21,722 nt of DNA from an uncultured Mycoplasmatota bacterium (GCA_948437815.1 CAOJKG010000006.1:1-21722); one strand, 5' to 3'; shown: positions 7,684 through 15,899, numbered from the stretch's first letter. Notes: generated from the sequence alone by a model not told the origin. Numbers and translations are program-made.

Positions 7684-7712
7684 TTGACTTTTTTTATTTT
7701 TTACTTTAAAAT
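7684..7712 (+). promoter_or_regulatory. Promoter of the MATE-kinase gene
   Basis: TTGACT (7684-7689) and TAAAAT (7707-7712) are 17 nt apart, each one mismatch from consensus. Transcription should start near 7719, upstream of the leader terminator at 7732-7769. Confidence 0.7.
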
Positions 7713-7731
7713 GTTTAAGTCAAAGCTTTTA

Positions 7732-7769
7732 AGGCGTAGGCTATTATTGGTCTCACGCCTCTTATTTTT
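7732..7769 (+). terminator. Leader terminator, candidate attenuator, before the MATE-kinase gene
   Basis: AGGCGTAGGC pairs with GTCT-C-ACGCCT to give about ten base pairs with one bulge, followed by CTTATTTTT. It lies between the predicted start of transcription (about 7719) and the ATG at 7796, so it could act as a conditional terminator. It could also simply end readthrough from the zinc-ribbon gene about 100 nt upstream. No leader peptide of useful length is visible. Confidence 0.65.
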
Positions 7770-7795
7770 GTCTAAATTTAAAGGAGTGTGTTGTT

Positions 7796-9772
7796 ATGAA
7801 AAATGAAAGTAATAAATTTTTAGGCGAAGAAAAAATATCTAAATTACTCTTAAAGTTTTCTATTCCTTGTATTTTATCTTTACTAATTAGTGCTTTATAT
7901 AATATTGTAGACCAAATATTTATAGGTAATAGTAGCCTCGGTTATCTAGGAAATGCAGCGACTACTGTGGTATTTCCTCTTACTATTATTTCAATGGCTT
8001 TTGCTTGGTGTTTTGGTGATGGTTCGGCAGCTTACCTTAGCTTATGTCAAGGTAGAAAAGATACAGAAAATGCTCATAAAGCGATTGGTAATAGTTTACT
8101 TGTAACTTTTATTATTAGTGTAATATTTGTCCTTATTTGTTTTATATTTATGGATAATATTTTATTTATGTTTGGAGCTAGTGAGGCTAGTATAGGGTAT
8201 GCTAAAGATTATTTTATTATTATTTTAGCTTTTACACCTTTATATATGCTTACTAATGCTTTTACTAGTGTTATTAGGGCTGATGGTAGTCCTAAATATA
8301 CAATGATAGCTACTCTTAGTGGTGCGATTATTAATATTATTCTTGATCCTATTTTTATTTTTGGCTTTGATATGGGAATTAAGGGCGCTGCTTGGGCAAC
8401 TATTATTGGACAAGTTTTCTCATTTATTATCGCTTTTAGTTATATTTTTAAATCTAAAACTTTTAAAATATCTCTTAGTAGTTTTAAATTAGATTTTAAA
8501 GTATTTAATAATGTTATTAAACTTGGTATTTCAACTTTTATTACTCAAATGGCTATCGTTGTTATTAGCTTAGTTTGTAATTTAATGTTAGTTAAATATG
8601 GCGCTTCTAGTAAGTATGGCCCTGATATTCCAATTGCATCTTTAGGTATTACTATGAAAGTATTTTCAATTGTTATAAATATCGTAGTTGGTATAATTGT
8701 TGGTGGACAACCAATATTAGGTTATAATTATGGTGCTAAAAAAATGTCTCGGGTAAAAGAAACTTATAAAATTATAGCTCGTCTTACTATTCTTGTAGGA
8801 ATTGTTGCTACTTTAATATTTCAAATATGCCCTATGCTCGTTATTAATATATTTGGTTCTGAATCAGCCTTATATAATGAATTTGCAGAACTATGTTTTA
8901 GAATATTTCTTTCTTTAGTTACTCTAACTTGCTTTGTAAAAATGACTTCGATATTTTTTCAAGCGGTTGGAAAACCGGTGAAAGCTATTGTTGTTTCTTT
9001 AACTCGTGATTTAGTGTGCTTTGCTCCTCTAGCTTTAATCCTACCAAAGTTTATGGGTATTAAAGGTGTTTTATGGGCTGCACCTATCGCTGATATAATT
9101 GGCTTAATTGTTACTGTTCCTGCTTTAGTATCATTCTTTAAATCTTTAGATGATGCGAAAGATATGGAAACTTCTAAAGCTGTAATAAAACCTAGTAAGC
9201 CTGGTGTTATAATTACAATTAGTAGACAACATGGTAGCCAAGGAAAATATATTGGTGAATTAGTAGCTAAAAAACTTAATATTCCTTATTATTATAAAGA
9301 ACTTACGGCACTTGCTGCTGAAGAATCTGGTTTATCTAAAGAATATGTCTCTGAATTAAATGAAAATGCACCTAAATTTATGTATGATTTATATGTTAGT
9401 ACAACTCCTGTTAAAGAAGCTATTAAAGCTCAAGATAAAATTATTAAAAAAATTGCTGATAATGGTTCTTGTGTAATTGTAGGTCGTGCTGCTGATTATG
9501 TTACTCGTAAATATGATAATGTAATTAATATTTTTATTTATGCTGATAATGATTATAGAATTTCTAAAGTAATGGAAATGTATGGCGATACGAAAGAACA
9601 AGCTTCTAAAAGTATTAAAAAATCTGATAGAGCTCGTTCTAATTATTATCACTCTATTTCAAATAAAACTTGGGGAGATGTTGATAATTATGATTTATGT
9701 ATTAATTCTATAATTGGTCCTCAAAAAACTGCTGATGTTATTGTCGAATATGTTAAAAATATGAATAAATAA
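7796..9772 (+). CDS. MATE-family efflux transporter fused to a cytidylate-kinase-like domain
   Basis: The 658-residue product has two parts. Residues 10-450 are a twelve-helix MATE transporter of the bacterial multidrug group, with the N-terminal PCILSLLISALYNIVDQIFIG motif, the conserved IRADGSPKY after helix 4 and the pseudo-repeat GGQPILGYNYGA. MATE proteins export cationic drugs or metabolites by Na+ or H+ antiport. Residues 470-656 form a cytidylate-kinase-like P-loop domain (Cytidylate_kin2 type), starting ITISRQHGSQGKYIGE, with VIVGRAADYV and a basic lid (KSIKKSDRARSNYY). The reading frame is continuous across the junction, so this is a genuine fusion. The kinase part may phosphorylate a small molecule or sense nucleotides; this is unknown. 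The ribosome binding site is AAAGGAG. The gene follows a promoter and a leader hairpin. Confidence 0.9.
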   Translation: MKNESNKFLGEEKISKLLLKFSIPCILSLLISALYNIVDQIFIGNSSLGYLGNAATTVVFPLTIISMAFAWCFGDGSAAYLSLCQGRKDTENAHKAIGNSLLVTFIISVIFVLICFIFMDNILFMFGASEASIGYAKDYFIIILAFTPLYMLTNAFTSVIRADGSPKYTMIATLSGAIINIILDPIFIFGFDMGIKGAAWATIIGQVFSFIIAFSYIFKSKTFKISLSSFKLDFKVFNNVIKLGISTFITQMAIVVISLVCNLMLVKYGASSKYGPDIPIASLGITMKVFSIVINIVVGIIVGGQPILGYNYGAKKMSRVKETYKIIARLTILVGIVATLIFQICPMLVINIFGSESALYNEFAELCFRIFLSLVTLTCFVKMTSIFFQAVGKPVKAIVVSLTRDLVCFAPLALILPKFMGIKGVLWAAPIADIIGLIVTVPALVSFFKSLDDAKDMETSKAVIKPSKPGVIITISRQHGSQGKYIGELVAKKLNIPYYYKELTALAAEESGLSKEYVSELNENAPKFMYDLYVSTTPVKEAIKAQDKIIKKIADNGSCVIVGRAADYVTRKYDNVINIFIYADNDYRISKVMEMYGDTKEQASKSIKKSDRARSNYYHSISNKTWGDVDNYDLCINSIIGPQKTADVIVEYVKNMNK

Positions 9773-9861
9773 GTTCATATTTTTTTATTATTTAAATCCT
9801 TTTATTTTACTTTTTTATTTCAGATTTTTAATTTTGCTTATTATAGTTATGTTTTTTTAAT

Positions 9862-9889
9862 TTACTATTTCTTTTATTATTGTTATAAT
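9862..9889 (+). promoter_or_regulatory. Promoter of the CmpB-like gene and glycosyltransferase
   Basis: TTACTA (9862-9867) and TATAAT (9884-9889) are 16 nt apart, and TGT directly precedes the -10 (extended -10). The rest of the 138-base spacer is T-rich with no other clear signal. Confidence 0.6.
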
Positions 9890-9910
9890 TGATTATAAGG
9901 ATAGATTATT

Positions 9911-10606
9911 ATGATTAATAAAATTAAAAATTGGATTTATAGTGATAATAAACCTTTTGCTAAAGGACTTTGTTTCTCTAAATTAGTACTTCTCTTTACT
10001 TTAGGAAGTTTTCTTGGTGTTGTTTGGGAAAATGTTCTTGGTATTGTTAAACGTTTAATTAAATATGGTACTTTTAGTTTGCGCGACCATCGTGGTGTAA
10101 TTTATGGACCTTTTAATCCTTTATATGGTTTTGGCATTGTTATAATAGTAGTTATTTTAGGTAGAAAAAAAAGACACCCTTATAAAACTTTTATTTATGG
10201 AGCTATACTTGGTGGTTTAATTGAATATGTTGCAAGTTTTTTATTAGAATTTGTCTTGGGTGCTAAATCTTGGGATTATAGCGACCAAATACTTAATATT
10301 AATGGCCGTACTTCAATTTCTTATATGATATTCTGGGGATTTGCGATGATGCTTTTAATTCACTTTGTTCTTCCTTGGGTATCTAAAAAAATAGAGTCTA
10401 TTCCTAAAAAAATTGGCGATTTATTAGTTAAGTTTTTTGTTATTTTTTTAAGTATCGATATGCTTATTTCTTTTACTGCACTTGCAAGACAAGTTTTACG
10501 TCATAAAGGATATGAACCTCTAACTTTTATTGGCGAATTTTATGATAAAGTTTATACAGATGAATTTTTAAAAAAGATATATGTTAATATGAGTTTTGAG
10601 GATTAG
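9911..10606 (+). CDS. CmpB-type putative ABC transporter permease (integral membrane)
   Basis: The 231-residue protein has five to six predicted membrane segments and matches the ABC_trans_CmpB (type IV permease-like) family. Its hallmarks are GSFLGVVWENV near the N-terminus, RGVIYGPFNPLYGFG near residue 65, and GGLIEYVASFLLE...WDYSD. Despite the family name no ATPase partner is encoded nearby, so transport by this protein is unproven. The next gene, a membrane glycosyltransferase, starts five bases after the stop, which points to joint expression and perhaps an envelope polysaccharide role. The ribosome binding site (AAGGAT) is weak. Confidence 0.8.
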   Translation: MINKIKNWIYSDNKPFAKGLCFSKLVLLFTLGSFLGVVWENVLGIVKRLIKYGTFSLRDHRGVIYGPFNPLYGFGIVIIVVILGRKKRHPYKTFIYGAILGGLIEYVASFLLEFVLGAKSWDYSDQILNINGRTSISYMIFWGFAMMLLIHFVLPWVSKKIESIPKKIGDLLVKFFVIFLSIDMLISFTALARQVLRHKGYEPLTFIGEFYDKVYTDEFLKKIYVNMSFED

Positions 10607-10610
10607 TATT

Positions 10611-11831
10611 ATGTTTGAAGTTGTTAGTGTTTTTCTTATTATTCTTGGTTTGTTATGGATTTTTAGTACTGCTTTTTTAGCTAGGTTTAATAAAAATTTT
10701 CCTAAAATAAAAAGACCAGAAATGGAAAATATTTGTTTCCTAATTCCTGCGCGTGATGAATCAAAAGTTATTGAAGATTTACTTATAAGTATTTCAAAAC
10801 AATCTTTTAAAATAAATATGGAAAATGTTTATATCATAGTTGAATCTAGTAATGACCCTACTATTTCTATTGCTAAAAAATATGGCGCTACTGTTTTTAT
10901 AAGAAAAAATCTTAATTTAAAAAGTAAAGGTTATGCTCTTCAAGAAATAGTTAAAGACCTTGTTTCAAAAAATATTTATTATGATGCATATTTTATATGT
11001 GATGCTGATAATGTATTAGATAAAGATTTTGTTAAAGAAATGAATAATTCTTATATGGATGGATACGATATTGTTACTAGTTATAGAAATCTAAAAAATG
11101 GGAATGATTCTATTATTAGTGCTTGCTCTGGTATTACTTTTCAATTTTTAAATTCTAATGGAAATGATACGAAAAGTAAACAATCTAGAAATGTTACTCT
11201 ATCTGGTACTGGTTTATTTATAACGGGTGAACTAATAAAAAAATGGAATGATTTTCCTTTTCACTCTTTGACAGAAGATTATGAACTTACTTTATATTCT
11301 ATTTTAAATAATCTTACTAGTACTTATAATAAAAAAGCAATATTTTATGATGAACAACCTATTAAATATAAAAACACTATAAATCAAAGAGTTCGTTGGA
11401 TTAAAGGCTATTTTAATGTTAGAAAAGAATATATTCCTAAGTTTAGAAAAGTTTTAAATAATAATCCTAACTTTGGTTCTTTAATTACAGAGATAACAGG
11501 TATGAAACCTTATATTTTAATGATAGTAGGTGCAATTCTTTATATAGTACAACAAATAATTAATATAGTATTACATAAATTTATATTATGGTCTTTATTT
11601 AAAATCTTTTTAATATTTTTCTTAGCTTACTTTTTATTTTCAATGATGACTTTTTTTGTTATTTATAAAGATAAAAATATAAACTTAAACAAAAATATGA
11701 AGATAAAAACTTGTTTATTTAGTCCCCTATTCTTTGTTACTTATGTCCCTTGTGCTCTAAGAGCATTATTTAAAAAAGAAGTTAATTGGGAAAAGGTTGA
11801 ACATTCAAGAAGATGGAATGAAAAAAGTTAG
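10611..11831 (+). CDS. Membrane-bound family 2 glycosyltransferase
   Basis: The 406-residue protein has one N-terminal membrane segment (VVSVFLIILGLLWIFSTAFL), a GT-A catalytic domain and two to three C-terminal membrane segments. Catalytic motifs are IPARDES near the start of the domain, ICDADN (the metal and nucleotide-sugar binding DxD), TEDYEL and QRVRWIKGYF, the QxxRW motif of processive GT2 enzymes such as cellulose and hyaluronan synthases. It probably polymerises or transfers a sugar at the inner face of the membrane. The ATG at 10611 is chosen over an upstream in-frame TTG because it begins right after the CmpB-like stop, with GAGG upstream. A terminator follows directly. Confidence 0.88.
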   Translation: MFEVVSVFLIILGLLWIFSTAFLARFNKNFPKIKRPEMENICFLIPARDESKVIEDLLISISKQSFKINMENVYIIVESSNDPTISIAKKYGATVFIRKNLNLKSKGYALQEIVKDLVSKNIYYDAYFICDADNVLDKDFVKEMNNSYMDGYDIVTSYRNLKNGNDSIISACSGITFQFLNSNGNDTKSKQSRNVTLSGTGLFITGELIKKWNDFPFHSLTEDYELTLYSILNNLTSTYNKKAIFYDEQPIKYKNTINQRVRWIKGYFNVRKEYIPKFRKVLNNNPNFGSLITEITGMKPYILMIVGAILYIVQQIINIVLHKFILWSLFKIFLIFFLAYFLFSMMTFFVIYKDKNINLNKNMKIKTCLFSPLFFVTYVPCALRALFKKEVNWEKVEHSRRWNEKS

Positions 11832-11857
11832 TAATTGTATAGTTACTAACCTTTTTT
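11821..11857. terminator. Bidirectional terminator between the glycosyltransferase and a small XRE gene
   Basis: GTTAGTAA and TTACTAAC form a perfect 8-bp stem with an 8-nt loop. It is flanked by an A run on the left and CTTTTTT on the right, so it serves both convergent genes. The glycosyltransferase stop codon lies in the stem. Confidence 0.9.
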
Positions 11858-11894
11858 ATTTATATGTGATATATGTAAAAAATGTAGATAATTA

Positions 11895-12140
11895 TTATTT
11901 TTCTATATCATCAAATAATTGTTTTAAATCTATATTAAGTGCTTTAGCAATTCTACTTAAACTATCTAGACGAGGTCTTACTACCATTTTTAGGGATTCT
12001 AAATTTCTAATAAATTGATGCGAAAATCCACTTCTATCTGCTAATTCTTGTGATGTAATATTGGCTAGATTTCTATACTTTTTTATATTTACTCTAGCAA
12101 CATAATAACAATAATCATCACTATTTTTGTTATAGTTCAT
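11895..12140 (-). CDS. Small XRE-family HTH regulator
   Basis: The 81-residue protein is almost entirely one Cro/CI helix-turn-helix (about 17-76; ITSQELADRSGFSHQFIRNLES is the DNA-binding helix pair, then LDSLSRIAKALNIDLKQLF). The N-terminus is a short tyrosine-rich tail. It is probably a DNA-binding repressor acting as a dimer; no target is evident. A GGTG ribosome binding site lies 7 nt before the ATG. It is the first of two small XRE genes on the same strand in an accessory patch that also holds a YhcG-type nuclease. Confidence 0.82.
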   Translation of the reverse strand: MNYNKNSDDYCYYVARVNIKKYRNLANITSQELADRSGFSHQFIRNLESLKMVVRPRLDSLSRIAKALNIDLKQLFDDIEK

Positions 12141-12268
12141 AAAATCACCTATATATATTATCTGTAAAAAGTCTAAAAAAATATGTACTTAGTTCAAAGA
12201 CATTATTAACAATAAAAGCTTACCTTAAATTATTCTAATGTGGTATAATATTTTTAGATTAGTAATAG

Positions 12269-12290
12269 AAAAAGCAACTATGTAAGTTAC
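12269..12290 (-). terminator. Terminator of the 83-aa XRE gene
   Basis: On the minus strand GTAACT and AGTTGC enclose a 5-nt loop (six pairs, one G-U) and are followed by five T. The stop codon is in the stem. Confidence 0.65.
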
Positions 12291-12538
12291 TTCATATCAA
12301 CTCTATTAGGTAATTGTTTGTGAGTATTTTTTGTTTCTTGGAAAAGAATATGAGGTTCGATTTCTAATACTTTGGAAATAAGTTCTATTTTTTCAAATTT
12401 TGGACCATATTTTCCACTTTCTATTTCACTTATGTAGGAAGAATTTAAATCAACTTTTTCAGCGAATTTTTCTTGAGTTAAACCTTTCTTATAGCGATAG
12501 TAACGCATATTTTTTCCAAAAACTTCTTTTAGAGTCAT
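12287..12538 (-). CDS. Small XRE-family repressor, divergent from the unknown gene at 12644
   Basis: The 83-residue protein has a Cro/CI HTH (about 5-62: LTQEKFAEKVDLNSSYISEIESG), as in small transcriptional repressors of restriction or mobile elements. The frame is open a further 23 codons upstream, but the ATG at 12538 is preferred because it begins directly at the HTH domain and GGTGG lies 8 nt before it. A perfect 8-bp inverted repeat (12537-12573) overlaps the start and probably is its operator. That would make it self-regulating and able to control the divergent plus-strand gene at 12644. A terminator overlaps its stop. Confidence 0.8.
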   Translation of the reverse strand: MTLKEVFGKNMRYYRYKKGLTQEKFAEKVDLNSSYISEIESGKYGPKFEKIELISKVLEIEPHILFQETKNTHKQLPNRVDMK

Positions 12539-12573
12539 TGTACCAACCACCAATACTAATAATATGGTACAAT
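12537..12573. promoter_or_regulatory. Candidate operator: 8-bp inverted repeat between divergent genes
   Basis: ATTGTACC (12537-12544) and GGTACAAT (12566-12573) are exact inverted copies with a 21-nt spacer. One half covers the XRE start codon. The other lies just before a plus-strand TATAAT (12581-12586) that could drive the gene at 12644. Confidence 0.55.
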
Positions 12574-12643
12574 TTTCTTTTATAATACTCCATTGAGTTA
12601 AACTCAAAGAACTTGCTAATCTTAGAAAAGAGGAAATACTTTA

Positions 12644-13066
12644 ATGAATTCAAAAGAACAGGAACTCTATCAATATATTGTTGATATTAGTTGGGAACCT
12701 TATGTTTATAATTATATTGAATTAATTTATAATAAAGCACAAACTTTAGAAAAAGATAGTGTGAATAGGTCTAAACTTATTGATAGTGCATTATTTAAAG
12801 TTTTTACAAATCTGAAAAATACAATAAAGATTAATGACTATGATAAAATGCTAGAAAAAATAGGTTCTAATGAAGAATATGAATTGGCTTTTAAAATAAT
12901 AAAAACTTTTTATAATGATGGTTTTATAAATAGTAATGCTATTAATACTTTATTAGAATTAGTACAACAATATAGATTTAATAAAGATAAACCTTTACTT
13001 ACACTAACTAATGATGTTTTAATGTGCATACTTTCTATACACTATGTTTATTGTGTAAAAAAATAA
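12644..13066 (+). CDS. Unknown helical protein, divergent from an XRE repressor
   Basis: The 140-residue product is soluble and predicted mostly alpha-helical, with no signal peptide, membrane segment or catalytic motif I recognise. It opens MNSKEQELYQYIVDISWEPYVYNYIEL and ends LTNDVLMCILSIHYVYCVKK. AGAGGA lies about 9 nt before the ATG. It is divergent from a small XRE gene with an inverted-repeat operator between them, and a YhcG-type nuclease gene follows 112 bases later with its own promoter. The setting suggests a repressor-controlled accessory gene, perhaps an antitoxin-like or defence-linked factor; this is inference only. Confidence 0.65.
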   Translation: MNSKEQELYQYIVDISWEPYVYNYIELIYNKAQTLEKDSVNRSKLIDSALFKVFTNLKNTIKINDYDKMLEKIGSNEEYELAFKIIKTFYNDGFINSNAINTLLELVQQYRFNKDKPLLTLTNDVLMCILSIHYVYCVKK

Positions 13067-13126
13067 CTTTTTATTATTTTTACAGATTTTGTGCATTTAG
13101 TTAGACAGATTTTATGTATTCTGTTT

Positions 13127-13155
13127 TTGACTTGTGTCTTTTTGTATGGTATCTT
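13127..13155 (+). promoter_or_regulatory. Promoter of the YhcG-type nuclease gene
   Basis: TTGACT (13127-13132) and TATCTT (13150-13155) are 17 nt apart, 23 nt before the chosen ATG. Confidence 0.55.
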
Positions 13156-13178
13156 GATTTGTGAAAGGAATATTTTAT

Positions 13179-14084
13179 ATGAAAGAAGAAAACTATTACA
13201 TTGAAATTGAGAATTATATTAAAAGAAATGAAACAAATAAAAGGAGAAGAAATCTTGAAGATAATTACGATACTCTAAATAATTATTGGAATATCGGTAA
13301 GCTTATAGTGGAGGCTCAAGGTGGAAGTAATAGAGCAAAGTATGGCAATGAGTTAATTAAAGAATGGAGTTTAAATCTTACTAGGAGTTATGGAAAGGGT
13401 TATGATTATACTAATTTAACTAGATTTAGGCAGTTATATATAGCATTTCCAAATCTTGGGCCACTGGCCCAACTATCTTGGACTATTATTTGTAAACTAT
13501 TACCGATTAAAGATGAGAATAAAAGAAATTATTACATTAATTTATGTATTGAAAGGAATTTATCTAAAAGACAATTGTTAGAAGAAATTAAATCTAATAA
13601 TTTTGAAAGATTAGTTAATAAACCTAAACATATTGAATTAGTTTCAAGAAAAAAAGAATATTTTACTTTTGAAGATATAAAAAACCCAATAATTATAAAA
13701 GTAGACAAAAATAAAGTAATTAAAAGTGAAAAAGACTTAGAAGTAACAATATTATCAGAAATAGAATTTGTTTTAATGCAATTTGGTAAAGGTTTTACTT
13801 TTGTTGGTAGTCAGTATAAGATTAATAATTATTATATTGATTTATTATTATTTAATATTGAACTAAATTCTTATGTGGTAGTAGAATTAAAGGTGAGAAA
13901 ATTAAAGCACGAAGATAAAGCTCAAACTGAAATGTATATGGATTTAGTTGATAATAACTTAAAAAAATCTTTTCATAATAAAACTATTGGGATAATAATT
14001 AGTAAAGAACAAGATGAATATATTGCTAATTTTGTTAGAAGTAATAACTTAGTACCTTTAGAATATATAATAAAGAACAATTAA
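13179..14084 (+). CDS. PD-(D/E)XK nuclease of the YhcG/DUF1016 family
   Basis: The 301-residue product shows both family domains. The N-terminal DUF1016 helical domain (about 20-150) contains NNYWNIGKLIVEAQGG, AKYGNELIKEWS and then FPNLGPLAQLSWTIICKLL. The C-terminal domain (about 175-295) is a PD-(D/E)XK nuclease core, GKGFTFVGSQYKI..YYIDLLLFN..YVVVELKV, with Asp in YYIDLL and Glu-x-Lys in ELK as the metal-binding residues. The family is often found next to restriction-modification genes and mobile elements and is suspected to act in DNA repair or defence. None of its usual partners is present here; the neighbours are XRE regulators and an unknown gene. The ATG at 13179 is chosen for AGGA about 10 nt upstream; earlier in-frame starts lack a site. 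Confidence 0.9.
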   Translation: MKEENYYIEIENYIKRNETNKRRRNLEDNYDTLNNYWNIGKLIVEAQGGSNRAKYGNELIKEWSLNLTRSYGKGYDYTNLTRFRQLYIAFPNLGPLAQLSWTIICKLLPIKDENKRNYYINLCIERNLSKRQLLEEIKSNNFERLVNKPKHIELVSRKKEYFTFEDIKNPIIIKVDKNKVIKSEKDLEVTILSEIEFVLMQFGKGFTFVGSQYKINNYYIDLLLFNIELNSYVVVELKVRKLKHEDKAQTEMYMDLVDNNLKKSFHNKTIGIIISKEQDEYIANFVRSNNLVPLEYIIKNN

Positions 14085-14110
14085 AAAAGATGCCTTAATC
14101 TTTGGCATCT
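14083..14110. terminator. Bidirectional terminator between yhcG-like and BI-1 genes
   Basis: AGATGCC (14088-14094) and GGCATCT (14104-14110) form a 7-bp stem. On the minus strand it is followed by a run of T. The stop codon of the BI-1 gene lies at the edge of the loop. Confidence 0.8.
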
Positions 14111-14736
14111 CCTATAATGCTTAATAAACGTATGAATATATTTATAAAGTCTAAATATAATTCAAATGCGCCATTAATAGCTAATACTTCATTATCAATG
14201 TTTTCTTCACTTAATTCTTTAATCTTTTGAATATCATATGCTGTATATCCAAAAAATACTACTAAAGTAATGATTGATACAATTAAATCAAATGTATCAT
14301 TGCCAATAAATACGTTGATAATTGAACATACTATGACTGCTAATAAACCCATTAATAATATTGTTCCAATATTACTTAAGTCTGTATTTGTTTTATACCC
14401 TATCATACCGAATAGCCCAAATACTAAAGCGGCGATTAAGAATACCATCATTACAGAATCTAGTTTAAATAAAACAAAGATACTTGAGAATGTTAAACCA
14501 GTTACAAATGAATATAACAAGAAGCATATCTTAGCTGTTGTTGGACTCATTTTTCTTACTCTTATTGAAAAGAATATTACTAATGCAAACTCAGCTATAA
14601 TAAATACCCAATATAATGAACTATTAAATACTGCATCTAACATTGTATCACTTATTGATACTATATAACCTGTTGCAAATGTAACTAATAACCCAATAAA
14701 CATCCACAAGAATGATTTTGATAGTAATTTATTCAT
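14095..14736 (-). CDS. Bax inhibitor-1 / YccA-YetJ family membrane protein
   Basis: The 213-residue protein has about seven membrane segments and the BI-1 (UPF0005) signatures: MSPTTAKICFLLYSFVTGLTFSSIF in the first half, then YTAYDIQKIKEL and LYLDFINIFIRLLSIIG at the end. The Asp residues in AYDIQ and LYLDF correspond to the pair that gates the pH-sensitive calcium leak in the Bacillus subtilis YetJ structure. It is probably a calcium leak channel or membrane stress protein. A full AGGAGG site and an extended -10 promoter precede it. It lies downstream of ychF with its own promoter, so it is not obligatorily in that operon. Confidence 0.9.
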   Translation of the reverse strand: MNKLLSKSFLWMFIGLLVTFATGYIVSISDTMLDAVFNSSLYWVFIIAEFALVIFFSIRVRKMSPTTAKICFLLYSFVTGLTFSSIFVLFKLDSVMMVFLIAALVFGLFGMIGYKTNTDLSNIGTILLMGLLAVIVCSIINVFIGNDTFDLIVSIITLVVFFGYTAYDIQKIKELSEENIDNEVLAINGAFELYLDFINIFIRLLSIIGDAKD

Positions 14737-14759
14737 TTTATCCTCCTTTTTCTATTTAT

Positions 14760-14788
14760 ATTATAGCATATTTTATAGTATTCGTAAA
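14760..14788 (-). promoter_or_regulatory. Promoter of the BI-1 family gene
   Basis: On the minus strand TTTACG (14788-14783) and TATAAT (14765-14760) are 17 nt apart, with TGC directly before the -10. Confidence 0.75.
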
Positions 14789-14798
14789 CTTTACTATT

Positions 14799-15899
14799 TT
14801 AAACATTAAATCTAAAATATACTATGTCACCATCTTGCATTAAATAATCTTTACCTTCAAGTCTTAATTTACCAGCTTCTTTAACCTTTAATTCACTGCC
14901 GTATTCTTTTAAATCCTCAAAACTTGTTACCTCTGCTTTTATAAATCCTCTTTCAATATCACTATGAATTATTCCTGCACAAGCCTTCGCATTCATTCCA
15001 TCCTTAAATGTCCATGCACGGCATTCATCTTGACCACTTGTAAAAAATGTTTTTAAACCTAGTAAATTATAAGTTGCAAATATTAATTTATCTAATCCAC
15101 TATTTGAAATTCCTAATTCGCTTAAAAACACTTTTTTATCATCGTCTGATAACTCTGATAGTTCTGATTCCATTTTGGCACACATAACTATAACACCACT
15201 ATTTTCTTTTGAAGCATAATCTTTTACTTCTTTGGTATAATTATTATCTCCTATAACTATATCTTCTTCACTTACATTAGCAGCATATATAAGAGGTTTT
15301 AATGTAATAAAATTAAAAGGTTTCATTACTAATAACTCTTCTTCATTCCATTCAACTCTTCTTAAAGGAATATTTTGTTCTAGATTAGTTTTGGCTTTAG
15401 TTAAGGCATTTACTTCTAATACTGCATCTTTATCTTTGGTTGTCTCTGCTTTCTTTAATATTTTTCCTAATCTATTTTCAATGATTTCTAAATCTGCCAA
15501 GATAAGCTCTACATTTATTATTTCTATATCTCTAACTGGATTTGTTTTTCCTTCAACATGAGTTATATTTTCATCATCAAAACATCTTACTACTTCAACA
15601 ATTGCATCAGTTTCTCTAATGTGGCTTAAAAATTTGTTTCCTAAACCTTCACCTTTAGATGCTCCACTTACTAAACCTGCAATATCGGTAAACTCAAAAG
15701 TAGTGGGTACAGTGCTTTTTGGTAAATACATATTCTCTAAGTATGTTAATCTTTCATCTGGTACAGTTACCATTCCAACATTGGGCTCAATAGTCGCAAA
15801 AGGATAATTAGCTGCTAAAATATTTTTTTTAGTTATTGCATTAAAAAGGGTTGATTTACCGACATTGGGTAAGCCTACAATTCCTGCTTTTAAACTCAT
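14799..15899 (-). CDS. ychF: Obg-family ATPase/GTPase YchF (OLA1-like)
   Basis: The 366-residue protein is full length for YchF. The P-loop GLPNVGKSTLFNAIT is at residue 9. The switch region contains DIAGLVSGASKGEGLGNKFL. A coiled-coil insertion follows (about 130-200), and the C-terminus is a TGS domain (from about residue 280, ending LMQDGDIVYFRFNV). YchF binds ATP in preference to GTP and associates with ribosomes; it influences translation and stress responses. A GAGGA site precedes the ATG. In many Firmicutes it follows mscS and DUF951 near parAB; here the retron, the peptide locus and an AbgT-type gene lie between. The retron reverse transcriptase ends only 39 bases upstream, so ychF may be partly expressed from retron transcripts. 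Confidence 0.97.
   Translation of the reverse strand: MSLKAGIVGLPNVGKSTLFNAITKKNILAANYPFATIEPNVGMVTVPDERLTYLENMYLPKSTVPTTFEFTDIAGLVSGASKGEGLGNKFLSHIRETDAIVEVVRCFDDENITHVEGKTNPVRDIEIINVELILADLEIIENRLGKILKKAETTKDKDAVLEVNALTKAKTNLEQNIPLRRVEWNEEELLVMKPFNFITLKPLIYAANVSEEDIVIGDNNYTKEVKDYASKENSGVIVMCAKMESELSELSDDDKKVFLSELGISNSGLDKLIFATYNLLGLKTFFTSGQDECRAWTFKDGMNAKACAGIIHSDIERGFIKAEVTSFEDLKEYGSELKVKEAGKLRLEGKDYLMQDGDIVYFRFNV

Noticed and set aside
9389..9652. An 87-codon minus-strand open frame inside the MATE-kinase gene.
   Set aside because: Its product is Ile/Asn/Ser/Phe-rich as expected from the complement of a Lys/Asp/Asn-rich coding region; the plus strand encodes a clear kinase domain.
7796..15899. 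Genome-wide reassignment of TGA to Trp (code 4), or of AGG to Met as reported in some uncultured Bacilli.
   Set aside because: Conserved Trp residues are encoded by TGG throughout, and AGG encodes the conserved Arg in the MATE IRADGSP motif.
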